DNA of 64,000 nucleotides from Ascidia mentula (lineage: Eukaryota; Chordata; Ascidiacea; Phlebobranchia; Ascidiidae), in contig OX387198.1 in NCBI GenBank assembly GCA_947561715.1, forward strand, positions 3,410,001 through 3,474,000, written 5' to 3'. The notes beneath the pieces were generated by a model. It saw nothing but the letters and a program-made list of their open reading frames with translations. It had not been told where the DNA came from and did not search any database. Below are positions 11,701 to 24,233 of this stretch, in pieces. Position 1 is the stretch's first letter. Every line of letters starts with the position of its first letter. Position numbers and translations under genes: made by a program.

Positions 11701-14700
11701 TTCTTATGCAAATTTTGTAAATTCGATAAATTATTAATTTCAATAAGATCTGCAGTTTTCTCACTAATACCTGAACACACGGGAAAATATTAGCGAGCAA
11801 AATTACTTGAAGCTTCAGCCACAATACTGTCTGCATGTTGGTTGATACGAGCGTTGTTTCTATACGTGGGGGATTTCAGTATTAATTCCATGTAACATCT
11901 TTCATCTAATCGCCACTCACTACGTCTAGTGTTTCCATTCAACCGACGAAATCTGATCCGTACTAAGGTTCCACAGAAGGAGGGACAGAGCCCTTGAAAG
12001 GGAAACCACTGCTCGGGTTAAAATTCAAACGAGATTGTATTCCTTTGCCATAGAAATCACCCATAGGCAAACAGTGACATCACAGATGTCCATTTTGATA
12101 TTCATGGCCCTACTAGATGCCATGGACAAGTGGGGGCCCATGTAACTGCATAAATATACATAAGACTGGGTTCCTCAAATTTGCTACAATCTAGCCCTAT
12201 AGGCTACTGTGCATTCTTACCAGCTGGCTTCATTCTGAAATGATTATTTTTAAGTTTTAAATCAACAACGTCGTGGAATCTTTTGTTTTCATTACGACCA
12301 ACATAGACTTAGTATCAGATTTTTAACACCACATACTTTTCTTTAGATCTCAGGTCGGACAACGAGTCTTTCCCGGACGCTACCGATAGTTACCGTTTCC
12401 CTGGCAACCACTCTGTTCCGAAGTTTGAGAAATGGGGAAACCTGACCAATGGGACGGACGGAAACGGAACGATGCAGGATGGCAGTTTTCTATGTGCGGC
12501 GGTCGACACTAACACAACATTGTGGATCAACGTCGATTGTGAAAGTTCTTTTCGCATGTTATGCTCATGGAATAGTAAGTATGTGGGCATAGAAATTTGC
12601 TTTTTAATGCAGACAGATTCACTGATTTTTATAAGCAGTAGGACGATCCACGGTTTAGACCTGATCTTATTAATGCATCTTTGGTAATTTCCGTGTGTAT
12701 ATGATCTCTATACAGTGAAAACAAATGTATAGATTTTAGGTTCCACAACCAGAATATCGTGTACAAAACTTGGTCCTAAGGGTGTTTCATTTCGTTCTAG
12801 GTCAGGGTTCAAACATTGTCTGTTTGTTTGCAGTTACCCAGTCTCAAGTTGTAGCCACTATGAAATTTGCAAATTTTGATCAAGGCGACGTGAGCACGGC
12901 TAACCTGCAAAAAGTCGAAGCATCCATTGAGCAAGCTTCGAGCAATCCTATCCTAGCCACAGGTGACGTGCTCGATCTCGGCGTAGTGCAGTTTACTGCA
13001 AAACAAGCTGAAAACGTGGGGGGAAACTTCAGCATAAAAGACTTAAAACTGAATGTGGCCAACGTCAGCTACGTCCTTGATACCAACGGAACAAACAAAA
13101 TTGCATCCAGCGTCGTTAGTTTTGAGCGCTTTACGCGCTCCCCCATTCAAAATCGTAGCGTACCGAACGGATCCCTCGCCACGAGCCGCTATTTGCCACC
13201 TGACACCGTAGCGGTTGTGGCTGTGAGTGGTTGGGATCAATCAACGGGAAAAGCTCGCAACGCTTTAGGAAAAACTTTACAAGGACAAGCTTGCATTCAG
13301 TTCCATGACGTGACGGCGATTAACGAGTGCGGGTCGCTAAGGAATGCGACCGTCGAAAATCACAAAATCACAGAGTGCGAGGATAGCTGCCTTTATTTGG
13401 ACAAAAACATATTTTTTAATTATGGTTGTACCACAATACAAACGGGAAACGATACGAAATGCTGCTGCAAGCACACTACAATGTTCACTGTCCTGCTTGC
13501 TGTTACAACTGTACAAGTTCCCAACCAAGTGAAGGTACATTGAATTATTTGTGCGGTTAACTGTGGTGCTTTATTAATTAGCACTAAACAAATGCGCCCC
13601 TTATTGATACCAGTTAAACAAAAGCAACATTTCATACAGTAAAATTAGGCTTTTGAAATTGTAAACATATACTATGTTTGCCTTTACGTAAGGTATTTTT
13701 CAAGTTGTTGAGAATATATAAAGATTCCAAACATTCCATTCCCCATATTTCCGATAAAACTTTACAACTTTTAACGTATACTGTTTTGTAGATTTTGAGT
13801 TACGTCACCGAGTCGATATCGGTCGTATTTTTATTTGCTACCATTGGGATTTTGGTTCGCTACAAGTCGTGTATTAAAGGAGATGGTCTACCGATTCAAA
13901 TCAACCTTTCCATCGTCCTTATTTTCCTACACGTTCTTAACCTTTTGCACGATGCGGCGGTGAAGAACGACTACACCTGTGTTGCTCTTACCATTGGAAT
14001 ACATTTCTTCTTCCTTGCCTCAGGTAATATTTCTATAACTGAAACTATAAGCCTGCCTTAACCGACCTAACAGAGCAAGCATTAGTGTAACCACGCAGGA
14101 CAAAGAAAACAATGTCAGAGTTAAAGATTTGTATTCTTGTATTGAAATGTTTTAACCAACAAATCTATTGTGATTGGTGACCTTATAATCTTGAAACCAG
14201 TACTTGCCTAAACCCATAACATATATAGGTCATTTTGTCCAATGTTTGCATTCAGGGTTTTTGCGAAGTTTCATGTGAAGCACATATTAGGAATTTGCAA
14301 ACCGGCTGTCAATTATGACAACTTCAATAATAAAACTTATTTTCGGGTCGCCGCTATGATTAGTTGTGAAAGAGCAGTATCGCCTAAAAATGGTAATCGC
14401 AATCAAAGTTAGGACACGTTTAACCCTTGTGGGGTTAACTGTAGAACACTAACTGTAAAAGAATGGCATGCATTCTTACTTGCATTGAGACAAAGGATGG
14501 CATTTTAAAATTAAATTAAAAAATTTTCTATCTAGATGACCTTTCTGTCAAAAATTAACGTATTGATAATTCTACTAACATTTCGCCTGCTGGGACTGAA
14601 TTAGGGTTATACCCCCTGGCTGGCAACAGAATTACAATACAAGACTGTTTCCCCAGGTTCTTGGATGTTGGTGGAAGGGTTTCGGATCTTCATGGTTACC

Positions 14701-15645
14701 CTCGATCCCGTGTCCTACAACTCTCAAAACCCTCGCAAGCGCTTCAGACTCTTCCTCCTCTTTGGATACTCGCTGCCCTTGCTTCTCGTATCGGTCGGCG
14801 TTGGAGTTGGAATGGTGAACTCTACGTACATGAAACCCCAGGCTTACTACATTCGCTGCAACCGTTACCGCAATCAAACGGACCAGATCCAGAAGTACGA
14901 CAGGTGCTGGATAGCCGCCGGCTCCCCAATCTTCTACGGGACAGTGCTGGCTCCTCTTGCATGCATCATCGTCTTTAACGTAGGAGTGGCAATTCACACG
15001 AGTTTGGCTTTTGTCAACTCCAAACGACCTTCGAAGAAAAACCAAGGGCACAGTTTCCAGGACTTGGCGAAGGGAGCGAGGTCTCTCGTGTTTCTCTTCT
15101 TCATGCTGGGAGGAACTTTGACCCTTGCTTTCTTCACTGGTTTGTTGATTGTTTGTGATAATGATTTTTAGCCATAGAAAAATTAAGGTTCAATGTTTTA
15201 CGTATGCAATTTACTTTTACTTTAAAGCAACTTTTTTAAATGCTTGTGTCATCAACATCAGTCGACTGATCATATTATCAAAATTAATATCCCCTGTAGT
15301 TACGGATTACTGTATACATGCAAAACTAAAACTGTACTAGCCAATAGAAAAATCCAATTAGTTTTAAAGGTTTTTGTATTGCATGCAGGTGTTGGTGACT
15401 ACACAAGCCAGCAGGTTTTCATGTACATCAACGCCGTTGTCAACGGATCGCAAGGTTTCGTCGTCTTCCTGTTGTTTTGCGTCATGAACGAAGCGATACG
15501 GAGTAGGATTCTACCGAAGAGGAGACAGAATCCTGTGAGTTTCTCCAGTGAATCCAAGAAAAATAAAAAAAGGAAAGCAAAAAACACGAAGCCTATAAGG
15601 GAGACGTCCAGTGGTTTCAGTCTGGCAACTGGTTACACTTCATGA
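8705..15645 (+). CDS. Adhesion GPCR B with Cys-rich and lectin-like ectodomain, 811 aa
   Basis: Nine exons: 8705-8777, 9765-9902, 10545-10625, 10997-11239, 12347-12574, 12834-13534, 13792-14023, 14657-15139, 15389-15645. They total 2436 nt with an intact frame. Residues 1-24 are a signal peptide. Exons 2-3 form a small Cys-rich module (DYCGRNISCDAY... then SYCKYVLETAEVQL) shared only with receptor C here. Exon 4 is a glycosylated segment. Exon 5 ends like a C-type lectin domain (CAAVDTNTTLWINVDCESS, a C-W-C spacing). Exon 6 is the GAIN domain with GPS CCCKHTT; predicted cleavage is T469|T470 and the tethered agonist begins TMFTVLLA. Exons 7-9 give TM1-2, TM3-6 and TM7, then a basic Ser-rich cytoplasmic tail (KKNKKRKAK). 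Donor GTCAGT after exon 4 is weak. It is convergent with receptor C. The ligand is unknown. Confidence 0.88.
11370..11420 (+). repeat. Dispersed repeat family 2, copy 1
   Basis: Core GGCATTGCAGCCAAGCTG preceded by GTTCACTGGC. Related copies lie at 21437-21480, 21525-21585 and 22276-22335, so the family sits in introns of both receptors B and C. Confidence 0.6.
11431..11646. mobile_element. Near-perfect hairpin (MITE/foldback-like) element in receptor B intron 4
   Basis: Arms of about 69 bp at 11479-11547 and 11565-11633 are near-perfect reverse complements, separated by 17 nt. They contain CGACGTTTCCGACGTTTCGG and end at TGCAGCA. The 14-mer AATACGAGAGCAAA occurs at 11431-11444 and again at 11633-11646, bracketing the element like a target duplication, although it could also be part of the neighbouring repeat. 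There is no coding capacity. The GACGTTTCG core recurs at 23036-23095 and, altered, at 14555-14615. Confidence 0.75.
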
Positions 15646-15762
15646 TAATTTCCCGCTAAATGGAGCTGCAGAAACGGACCATCTGCTTGAACACATTTAT
15701 ACAAACTTTCCTAAACCATATGCATATATGAAAAAGAACCATAATAATCAATGAGAGCGCGA

Positions 15763-15768
15763 AATAAA
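15763..15768 (+). terminator. AATAAA polyadenylation signal, receptor B
   Basis: Perfect AATAAA about 118 nt after the receptor B stop codon, followed by a TG/TTGTTG-rich stretch that suits downstream cleavage signals. Confidence 0.6.
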
Positions 15769-16037
15769 TGTTTTACCATCTTATTGTTGCATTGTTGTGA
15801 GCAAAACGAAGCTTACTGTGTAAGGAGTATGCGTAATTGCCACATCTTTTGATGTCTACAGAGTGCGTTTGTTGGATTTAATCGCTGCATTTATGCATCT
15901 CGTAGAATTAGCAATTAATTGAGCGTGCAGCAGTATCAACCTGTAGTGCAAAAGACATGACGCATTTTTGCTACTAAAACTTGAGAGGTTTTTTTGGGTT
16001 ATACTGTATCGTGTGTCTTTATTTGATTTTTTTAACA

Positions 16038-16130
16038 CACCGGGATTCAGGATATCCTGTCCACCAATTCCGATCAGGTTTTCTTCTTGTTATATGGGTA
16101 TGGCGCTTGACCGATGCTGCCCATCGCCCA
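16038..16130 (+). repeat. Dispersed repeat family 3, copy 1
   Basis: Contains CCGGGATTCAGGATATCC and, further on, ATCAGGTTTTCTTCTTG followed by TATGGGTATGGCGCTTGA. Related copies lie at 21060-21135 and 21890-21960 (plus) and 46895-46975 (minus). Confidence 0.6.
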
Positions 16131-17756
16131 CTCGGAGCGCTTGGGCATTTAAACACTCAGCAGCACCACCCTGCAATCTTTGTTTCTTCATTTCCGTGTC
16201 ATAATTATTTAGGTGCGAGTGATTCGAATACGATTGATTACGAAAAGCGTAGACGCATTGGAAATATCTTTCTTCATGTTAAAAACAAGTATTTATCCGC
16301 ATACATTTCCCTTTAAATATATTTGAACTCAAAACTTTCATAAAGAGTCTGGTGTACGTGGACTAACAATGCCCAAGAACTTTCAATTTCAGTCGATTTC
16401 AAACAAAAAGTTACACAAAGTCGGTAGCAGAACCTGACAGTGTCCTGCTAGGTAAAATATCCCGTCAAGATGTCACGCAGGTCGCACTAATGTTTCGCCA
16501 ATGGAATTTTACTACCCATCAGCCAGCTTGTTTTGCCACATTTCCTATCCCACGATTTTCGTTGAAATGCCTGACCGAGGCGTGACTACCTCGTGTCATT
16601 TGAGGCTCCGGCGCGTTCAGTTTCCGAGAAACACGGAACCGAATACCTCCATTGAACGAAGCGTAACATTTCCGCTTCATTATTGCAAAACAATGCTCGC
16701 TTGTTGTTTGGATTTATATGCTTCCCAGGTCACGTGATTTGCGGTGAAGCGCCATTTTAAAGCGAATTGTTCTTACGAGAGTAGATATAACTGCTCACCA
16801 CGTGTTATGATTAAGGGAAAAACACTGAGGAACATGATGTTTCTTTTACGCGAGTCATTCTTTAAAGTATGAGATTTCAATTTGTAAAGGAAAATTTAAA
16901 ATTGTTGACTGATTTCTGTACAATGGCGCAATCAATATTTCAAGTAAGTAAACTATAGCTGGCATTAATCCGAAGCATTGCGTGTAACACAACTGCAGTA
17001 ACTGCTAAGTGTATTTTACAAGCTAAAGCAAGAAACAAAACTACTTTAACAAAAAAATAAAATGTCGCTGCGTCCCGCACAACACTGAACGATGCTACTT
17101 TGTCAAGCGAATATCGTGATTTGCTACATGTACAGATTTAAAAACTAGTATGAGCATTATTGGGTGGCGTAATTAAAACATCAAAGCAATGTTTTTCAAA
17201 GCAAAAATGATAGTCAGATATAAATGAATATTGCTTTGCACAATCAGCAACTTTTCGACAGACGCCTTCAACTCATAATGAATATGAAAAAACGTCAACA
17301 CTACAAAATGAAAGCTTAAAAAAAATGAGAGGTTATTTTTCTTATGTAAAAAGCAGGTAATGCTATGTAAAAAAATATACCAAGAAACGTGGTTAAAATG
17401 ATTGCAACACGGGACAGTGAAAGAAACCACAGTTTATCACCATTAAAAAATCATTGCAAAGTACTTTTGGAAAATTTTTTAGTAATAAATCATTGAACGC
17501 ATCCAAAATAACTCACACAGATTGCGGACGATCAGCGTCAGGTGATGTTTTAATTGAAATTTAACAGAAAAATTAATTTCGACATAACTATCATCGTCAG
17601 TTTCTGTGGTTACTTAAATAGAATCTTTCGTTAAACGTATTACACAAACAGTATTCGCTCTTGCACAATTATTAACGAACAATAACCGAAAATACCGAAT
17701 ACCATCATCGTTACTATCAGCACTGCTGCAAAAAATCGTCACATTGACTTGCGTGA

Positions 17757-20700
17757 TTACCGACCATCCTTTGTAATCTGTGTGTCGGAAACGAAACCTT
17801 CAGTCGTGGAAGATCCCGGCTCCCGGATTCTGCAAACTCCTTTCGATCCGCTGACGTCACTTTTTCCGAGAGATTTAGGTTTTGCGTCGACGCCCCCTTG
17901 TGGCTTCTTCTTCTGGTTCTTCTTTGGAGGAAAGAGCTTCTCTCGGATGACGTCATTCGTGATGCAATATAATATGAAGACGACGATTCCTTGAGCTCCA
18001 TTTATCACAGCGTTGGCGTAGAGGAAAATGAGAGAGGTAATTTCATTGCCAATACCTGGAAATAAACAAAACTCTAGGTTTTTGTTGGTTTAAAGTCAGG
18101 GCGTTTTTTTTTCAAAGCTAAACAATTAGTAACAGATACAGGACACGTGAGAGGGGAGAATGTACCGACGTGGGAGCTTTTTTAGATATCAGATGAAATT
18201 ACCAACACTTCGTTTTTCATATCATAGAACTCCCTCAGTTTCAATCTATGACCCTATTTGGCGTGGTATAGGTCGCTGTGAATCGCACTGCCTGCTACCC
18301 CCTCTAGTGGCCTTGATCAAATGAATTTTGACCCACCTGTGAAGAAACCAATACACCAGGTGGCACCCAAAGTCAGAAAGAGAAACATCAATGACTTGGA
18401 TGCCCTTGAGATGTCCTTTAAGCTGTGTCCCTGGTTGCGGTTCTGCATCCTCTTGGAGTTCAACATTACAAGACTCGTTTTCATCGCGATCATGAAGTTG
18501 AGAAGGAGGATGATGCAGAGGGGACCAACTACCGAGGAGTAGAAGATTGGGGACCCCGGAGCGAGCCAGCACCTATCGTACTTGGGTATGGTCACCGTGG
18601 CGTTGATGTATCGATTGCATTGCTTGTACAGCGATTGACTGTGCATGTAAAGCCCCAGGGGAATGCCCACTGTGATGGATGCGATGACAACGAGCGCCGG
18701 AGCTCCCCAGCCAAGAGCCAGGAAGGCTCGGTAGCGTTTCGACTCGTCCTGGACTTTGAATCCGACTGGATCGGACGTTGCCATGAAGATGCGAATGCCC
18801 TCCACCATCATCCAACAACCTGGGCCAGCGTTAAATATGATCGAAGTAAGATTAAAATTCCATTAACAATGGAATATTTGGCCATAGTACTAAGTTTATT
18901 TGGCTTTTAATTGCTTATTTTTGAAAATAAACGTATTAAGTGAATTGTCCATTTGGTAAATGTTTAAGTTGCTTTCTTGTCAATAAAACAAGGGTCAAAG
19001 CTTAACGAAACGCGCACAAGTTTAAGAACGGTACGAACGACATAGATTGGGTAACACAAATTAAACGGTAAAAAAATCAGAATATGCTGTAGGACACCTA
19101 ATGGTACTCTCACCTGTTGATAGCAGCAAGTAATGGTTGATGACGGTGTGTATGACACACACATGATCTTGTTTCAGTGCGAGGTCGTGAGCCAAGTTGA
19201 TGAGGTGGAACAGAAGGAGCGAGACCGACAAGTTGATTTGAATCGAGGTTCTGTCGCCCTTGATGAAGTTCCTGTACCTGCTTAAGATTGCTATGGTAAC
19301 AACCAGAGCTCCAATCGATCCAGCCTCTGTGCCATAAGAAACCATCTGAAATAAAGAAAACAAAGTGTTAATGGTTAAGTGATTGGTTAAAAACGGTGCA
19401 ACCTTTACGATTGTTTTACTGTCCCCCAGTTTGGCCAGGCTTGTATGTGTGCTGATATTTACGAAAATATATAAAAGAATCTAACATAAGTAAAACACTT
19501 TAGTTGCTTGCTTTGAATCTTGTTTACATTTTTTTTTTAATAATTTGCTTTATTTTTGTAAGTCAATGTAAATGGTTTATGGGTAAACATGTGCCTATAA
19601 GACATATTTACTACTTTTTTAGCCCAACTTTTTTAAAGTCTTTAAGTTAAGGATGAATTTACGCTTTACGTGATCGCACTTATCCCCATTATGAAAACGT
19701 CTGATTTCAACACCAACGAAGCAGTAATCGGGCTGTAAAATAAGCTAATATGTATCAGAACCACAACGACGAAAACATGCAGTTCCGTTTACCTTAACGC
19801 CTTCCGCAACCACAACAGTCCTCACTGCCAGTAGAACAGCAAACATAGTCAAGTGATTACATGCGCATTTCACGTTACCGGTGACGTCATCAATTGTGGT
19901 GACGCAACCGCTGGTGTTGTAGCGTTTGGTGCGGCGGTCGACGAAGACACACACTGGATGCAGCTCACCCTTGCTCACGGCCGTGTTGTTTCCGATTGGG
20001 AAGAGAAGGTCCTCGCATGCACCTGCAGTTTGATAAGAGATGGGTTTACTGCATTTTGGAAATATTAGGTCAGTAGCTGCAGCTGGTAACCGAGTCTGTT
20101 GGTCTAGTTGGACAACTACTTTGCAGTAAACGGCGAACCGTTGGATACGCGTACTAAAGTGTAACATATTTTATGTCACATTTATGTGGGTGTATGACGT
20201 AATTAACAGTGCCTCCTCCTCAGAAAAAGCACTTAAAATTTGTCTTTTCGTTTGCATGGTACAATCTACTGGAGACGCACCACAGTGGAGCACAGCAGGG
20301 CCGGACAACTGCTTGGTGAAACCAATAGTGTCGACATTACGTACAATCGTACGCAAAGAAAGTTGTGGTGGATTTAGCTTTCCTACCACCGACATTTTCA
20401 CCAACTTGCAAGCTTGGCATCACTGATTGTTAATAAACGCTTACGCATTTATGACAACCCGTGCATTTCTTGTAAGTGTGATAGATGTCGATGTATTAAC
20501 ACTGATTAAAAACATCATGAACAACAGGTAGTGTTTTTTCATTCCTTGTGGAAACAATTGAGCTACATGTGAATTGACCCGAAGTGCTACTTGGGCCCAA
20601 ATGTCATCAAAAACCAATCTTGGCACTTCTTTATTTATACCTCTGGGTTCGGGTGCCTTAAACACCAAGTCTGCTATCCCAGGATATGACTTGTTGCCGT

Positions 20701-23700
20701 CGTACCACCCAGATACTGTGATGAATCCAATTGTTCCTGGTGAGACCAATCTTTCCGTCACCATCCCATTTGTGGCGGGAGGCCCAAGGCTCCCGGATGC
20801 GTTGCGTGGAAACGCCATAACCGGAGTCACCACCTCCTGTTTCTTCGGTCTTTTTCCCTTCAGGAAGAGAGTGAAAGTGAGATTTCCAAATTGAAGTTGG
20901 AGCGTTGTTTTGTAGATTTTCATGTTTCTGGTATCGGTTATATTGATTTCCAGTTGCACCTTGGAAAAAAAGTTCTTTGTATTCAAGGCAGAAAACGACA
21001 AAAATGTTTTTGTTAAACTTTGTCGGTAAACGGAAAATGGAAATTTAGCTATTCTTTGGCCACGCCGAGATTCGAACCCTCTACAACCTTATCAAGATTC
21101 GCGACCAGGTTTTCTTCTTGGTTTCCAATACTGGCATGAATAGCAAAAGGGGCCCACAAACACCATTGTTTTATGTGTTTGAAACTAAAGCATCCGTATT
21201 TTGACTTTAAGGCTGTTGTTTGTGAAAAACAACGGAACTTCCATCACTGTTAAAATACCTTGCCAAGTTCAAGCAGACCAGCTCCCACTAGATCAGGTTC
21301 GTTGACCGATATTTGTCGAAGTGTGTCTTCTATTGCAAGCATGCTGCCTGGATCCGCGGGTCCAACCTGGGAATCAGTCATCAATTGCACGATCGGAGAC
21401 AAAATAACTGAAAACATAAAGAAACTTTCTATAGTTTTGCAGGCTTGTCAGCCCAGGCATTGCAGCCTATAGCTGGATCAACGTAGCAGAAATGCCATGG
21501 CGATCACAGCTCTAATATTCTGATCATAAGGTTCACAGGCTTCGCAGCCCAGGCATTGCAGCCAAGCTGGATCAGCCACTTTTCCTGACAAGTCGGAGAA
21601 AGATTTGAAAAATAAAGCAAACTTTACATAAGTTATAAATTTCAATACGTTTTTTTGGCTCATCATAAAATTCATATCGCGATACGATAACTGTAATCGC
21701 CAAGTAAGGATCTGCGCAGTGGGGCGATCCTGCCAATCATGCCATTGCATGAAACATTGCTGTGTGTGAGTCATCACAAAAATGTTAGTAAGTAGTATAC
21801 TGGTGCATTTTTAAGGAAATAAATATTTGTTTGGCGTTTTGATGCATAACAAACAAGTGTGTGGTTATCATGCTCGGTGTGAAAATTTATTGGAACCCAT
21901 TATATCCCGAACAGGAATCCCGTTCAGGTTTTCTTCTTGGTATGTGGGTCGGGAGCTTGACATACTTGGGGTAGAACTTACTTTTGTAGTTGCAAGCGAC
22001 ATCTAGCGGAGCCGCACAGTCCCGGTTTGTCCATTTTCCGTCGGGATATCGCACAGCGGCACACGCCCAGTTGGATTTGTTGGACAGTTTCGGAGCCCAG
22101 TTTTTGAAGGTCAAGGGCAAGGTCGCGTTGATCGGGTTTTTGTAGGAAGCTGGATCGGTCGGGTGCGTTTTGTTGCTTGAGGTTAAATCTAAAAAATAAG
22201 AACAGTAGAAGTGTTTCATGGTAATGCTTCGCTTAGTGTGCAGTTCCATATTTGGAAATCGCAGCTATTGGTCATTAGGTTCGCTGGCTCCGCAGCCGAA
22301 GCATTGCAGCCAAGCTGGAACAGCCACCATTTTCCGGCAAGTCCAAAACCTTACCGAGAGCTTCATTTTTCAGATCTCGTTTCGACTTGTCGGGAAAAAG
22401 TGCCTGATCCAGCAAGGCAACAATACAGTTTTCAAAGAGTAAACTTTAGCAGAGCGAGCAGTGCTAATTTACTTCCAAAAGTATTATATTTGTATTAAAT
22501 TATACAATAAGTCGTATAAGTTTTGCGACACTAAACTGTACTTTTCTGGTATTGGAACTGTAGACTGATTTATTTGTTTTAAAACACGAGATTTCGCGAA
22601 TTTTCCCGCTTTGTTAAGGGGAAATAATAATAACACAACGAAATGCAGTTTTTTGTAGAAATAAACATCATGTGTTTTGTGGCAGGTTTAAGGTCAGCTT
22701 TCGTGGTCACGACTTACTGAAAGCCACGTGATTGCTCGCCGCCGAGTAATTTGATGCGCAGGTGATTGCGTCATTTTCCTCCTGGTTGTTGATCACGGTT
22801 GCCTGTGTTTCGAGTTGGTAGTTAATACGCCAACAACCTCCGGACAAGAGTTTAATCGAATCGAAGTTGTTCACTCGTCGGATCATGAAGAAATTCTCAG
22901 GGAAAAAAGGAACTCCTTGAAAGCAGGATGACTTATGCTTCAATTAAATACACAAGAATAAACAGAATAATTGTTGTTGTTTTTTTCGCAGACATGTTAT
23001 ATTTTCAAATAATCTGTTCTTCTGGCACAATTAACGTATACTTGTATTCACCGACGTTTCGCCTGCTAATCGACTAGACTTAATCAGGGTTAAGAAAGAT
23101 TTATTTTGTTAAAGAACAGATAAATTGAAACAAATACAAATGTCAATTAAAATGTTGTGCAAACGTTTGATCGCTTCCAGATTTGTGATGTCTTGCCAAA
23201 CATTTATAATTCATATTTAAAAAAAAGATTATAAAAATCGGTGAAAGGAATTATTCAATGATTATTAAAACTATTTTTTTCGCGCTGCTGACGTCATATT
23301 ACTGTCCACAGAAATCAAACTAATTATTCTATCCCGGCATTTCCCTTTACCTCCTTTAAGAAAATCCAGCTGGACCTCCGCCGTTTGAAGCATGTATGTA
23401 CAATACCCTGCTTCTCCTTTTCTCAAGTCAGTGGGGTTTTGGGGATGGGGGTTGGCATAAAACTGAAAACTAATGGTGCTGCAAGTCGTAGTGCGGTAGT
23501 GGTTCCAGTTGGCCAGTATCGTGTCGCTCGCGTTCTGTGTGAGACCCTGGCCGGCCAGGAAGCATTCCACGAAGTAGTCGCATTCGTACTTTGGGCAGTA
23601 GTTAACTGCTAAAGGCAATGTACGAGTTACTCGCAGGTACTACACACGAGAAATGTGCAGGGCTGTGTTTTCCACTATCTTGAACTTTTCTAAGGGGTTC

Positions 23701-24233
23701 TGTGACTACAATAGGTTTGCGAACCACTGCGACAAATCCAATTCAACACATACATTTTGTTTTGCATGCAGTCATTTTGTTGCTTCACGGAACGCCGTTC
23801 AACAAAACAAATTAAATGAAGTTAAAGCTATTGACGTTTTTTTGTGTAAATCAACACTTGCATAGATAAAAACCAAACATTAGCTTTTTCAAGGTAAAAA
23901 CATCTTTTGAAATTTAACATCGGTTATTATATCTTGTATTGTTTTTCAAACTAGCCAATCTCCGTGGTTTTATCGGCTATTAAGAGATATGAACCAAGTT
24001 TACCACGAATAAGAATGCAAATAAAATTATTGTAGCTTATCGCAGTATATTTAAGAATGTTTTACAATGCGATTTCAAGGCTGAAACGATCAAAGTGCGT
24101 CAGTCAGTTAAATTGCGCCACGTCAGTCCATTCTACCCTCGTAAATAACGTATATGTTTCGTTATTATCACTTACCCACTGATAAAACTTGCTGGCAGAA
24201 TCCAAGAAATGGCAGCAACTTGATCAGCTCCAT
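17757..24233 (-). CDS. Adhesion GPCR C with Cys-rich and lectin-like ectodomain, 851 aa
   Basis: Ten exons: 24233-24176, 23608-23351, 22915-22718, 22188-21982, 21407-21259, 20959-20591, 20095-19793, 19345-19114, 18819-18337, 18055-17757. They total 2556 nt, an intact frame to TAA. The start is a signal peptide (MELIKLLPFLGFCQQV). Exon 2 is the Cys-rich module (VNYCPKYECDYFVEC, then GYCTYMLQTAEVQLDFLK), which in receptor B is split in two. The next exons match the glycosylated segment (shorter here) and the lectin-like end (CAAVRYPDGKWTNRDC). GAIN is spread over three exons, with a GPS of textbook form (CACNHLT; cleavage L495|T496; agonist TMFAVLLA). The junction 20591/20095 was chosen by phase and is the least certain. 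TM1-2, TM3-6 (483 nt) and TM7 follow, then a basic tail with KKNQKKK. The extra GAIN introns are not in A or B. Confidence 0.83.
21060..21135 (+). repeat. Repeat family 3, copy 2, with tRNA-like B box on the minus strand
   Basis: Contains ACCAGGTTTTCTTCTTGG like the other family members. Its minus strand reads GGGTTCGAATCTCGGCG, a good RNA polymerase III B-box/T-loop match, which suggests a tRNA-derived SINE. No complete cloverleaf or A box was recognised, so it is not called a tRNA gene. Confidence 0.5.
21437..21585 (+). repeat. Dispersed repeat family 2, two adjacent copies
   Basis: Two copies of the core lie in tandem: CAGCCCAGGCATTGCAGCC at about 21446 and again at about 21546, the second extending to AAGCTGGATCAGCCAC. 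They sit in the intron of receptor C between the lectin-like exon and the GAIN exons. Confidence 0.6.
21890..21960 (+). repeat. Dispersed repeat family 3, copy 3
   Basis: CAGGTTTTCTTCTTGGTATG followed by TGGGTCGGGAGCTTGACATA, immediately before the donor of the lectin-like exon of receptor C. Confidence 0.6.
22276..22335 (+). repeat. Dispersed repeat family 2, copy 4
   Basis: GGTTCGCTGGCTCCGCAGCC then AGCATTGCAGCCAAGCTGGA, matching the copies at 11370 and 21525. Confidence 0.55.
23036..23095 (+). repeat. GACGTTTCG-type element, related to the 11.5-kb hairpin
   Basis: CCGACGTTTCGCCTGCTAAT followed by TTAATCAGGGTTAAGAA, preceded by TTCTTCTGGCACAATTAACG. A decayed cousin is at 14555-14615 (ACATTTCGCCTGCTGGGAC, then AATTAGGGTTATA). 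Confidence 0.45.

Larger units (their letters stand above)
15646..17756. other. Intergenic region between convergent receptors B and C
   Basis: About 2.1 kb that should hold the 3' untranslated regions of both genes. A polyadenylation signal for receptor B is at 15763-15768. A copy of repeat family 3 lies around 16038-16130. No additional coding region is supportable; open frames here lack protein-like features. Confidence 0.6.

Noticed and set aside
14632..15051. Minus-strand open frame of 139 codons opposite receptor B
   Set aside because: Antisense to the TM3-6 exon, whose protein matches two paralogues; the antisense frame has no domain-like features.
18425..18910. Plus-strand open frame of 161 codons
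   Set aside because: Antisense to the TM3-6 exon of receptor C.
20171..20404. Open frame of 77 codons between GAIN exons of receptor C
   Set aside because: Does not align with the GAIN sequence of A or B, and leaving it as intron keeps the frame with good splice sites.
21070..21100. Possible tRNA gene on the minus strand
   Set aside because: Only a T-loop/B-box match is visible; no acceptor stem or anticodon arm could be drawn, and the sequence belongs to a dispersed repeat.
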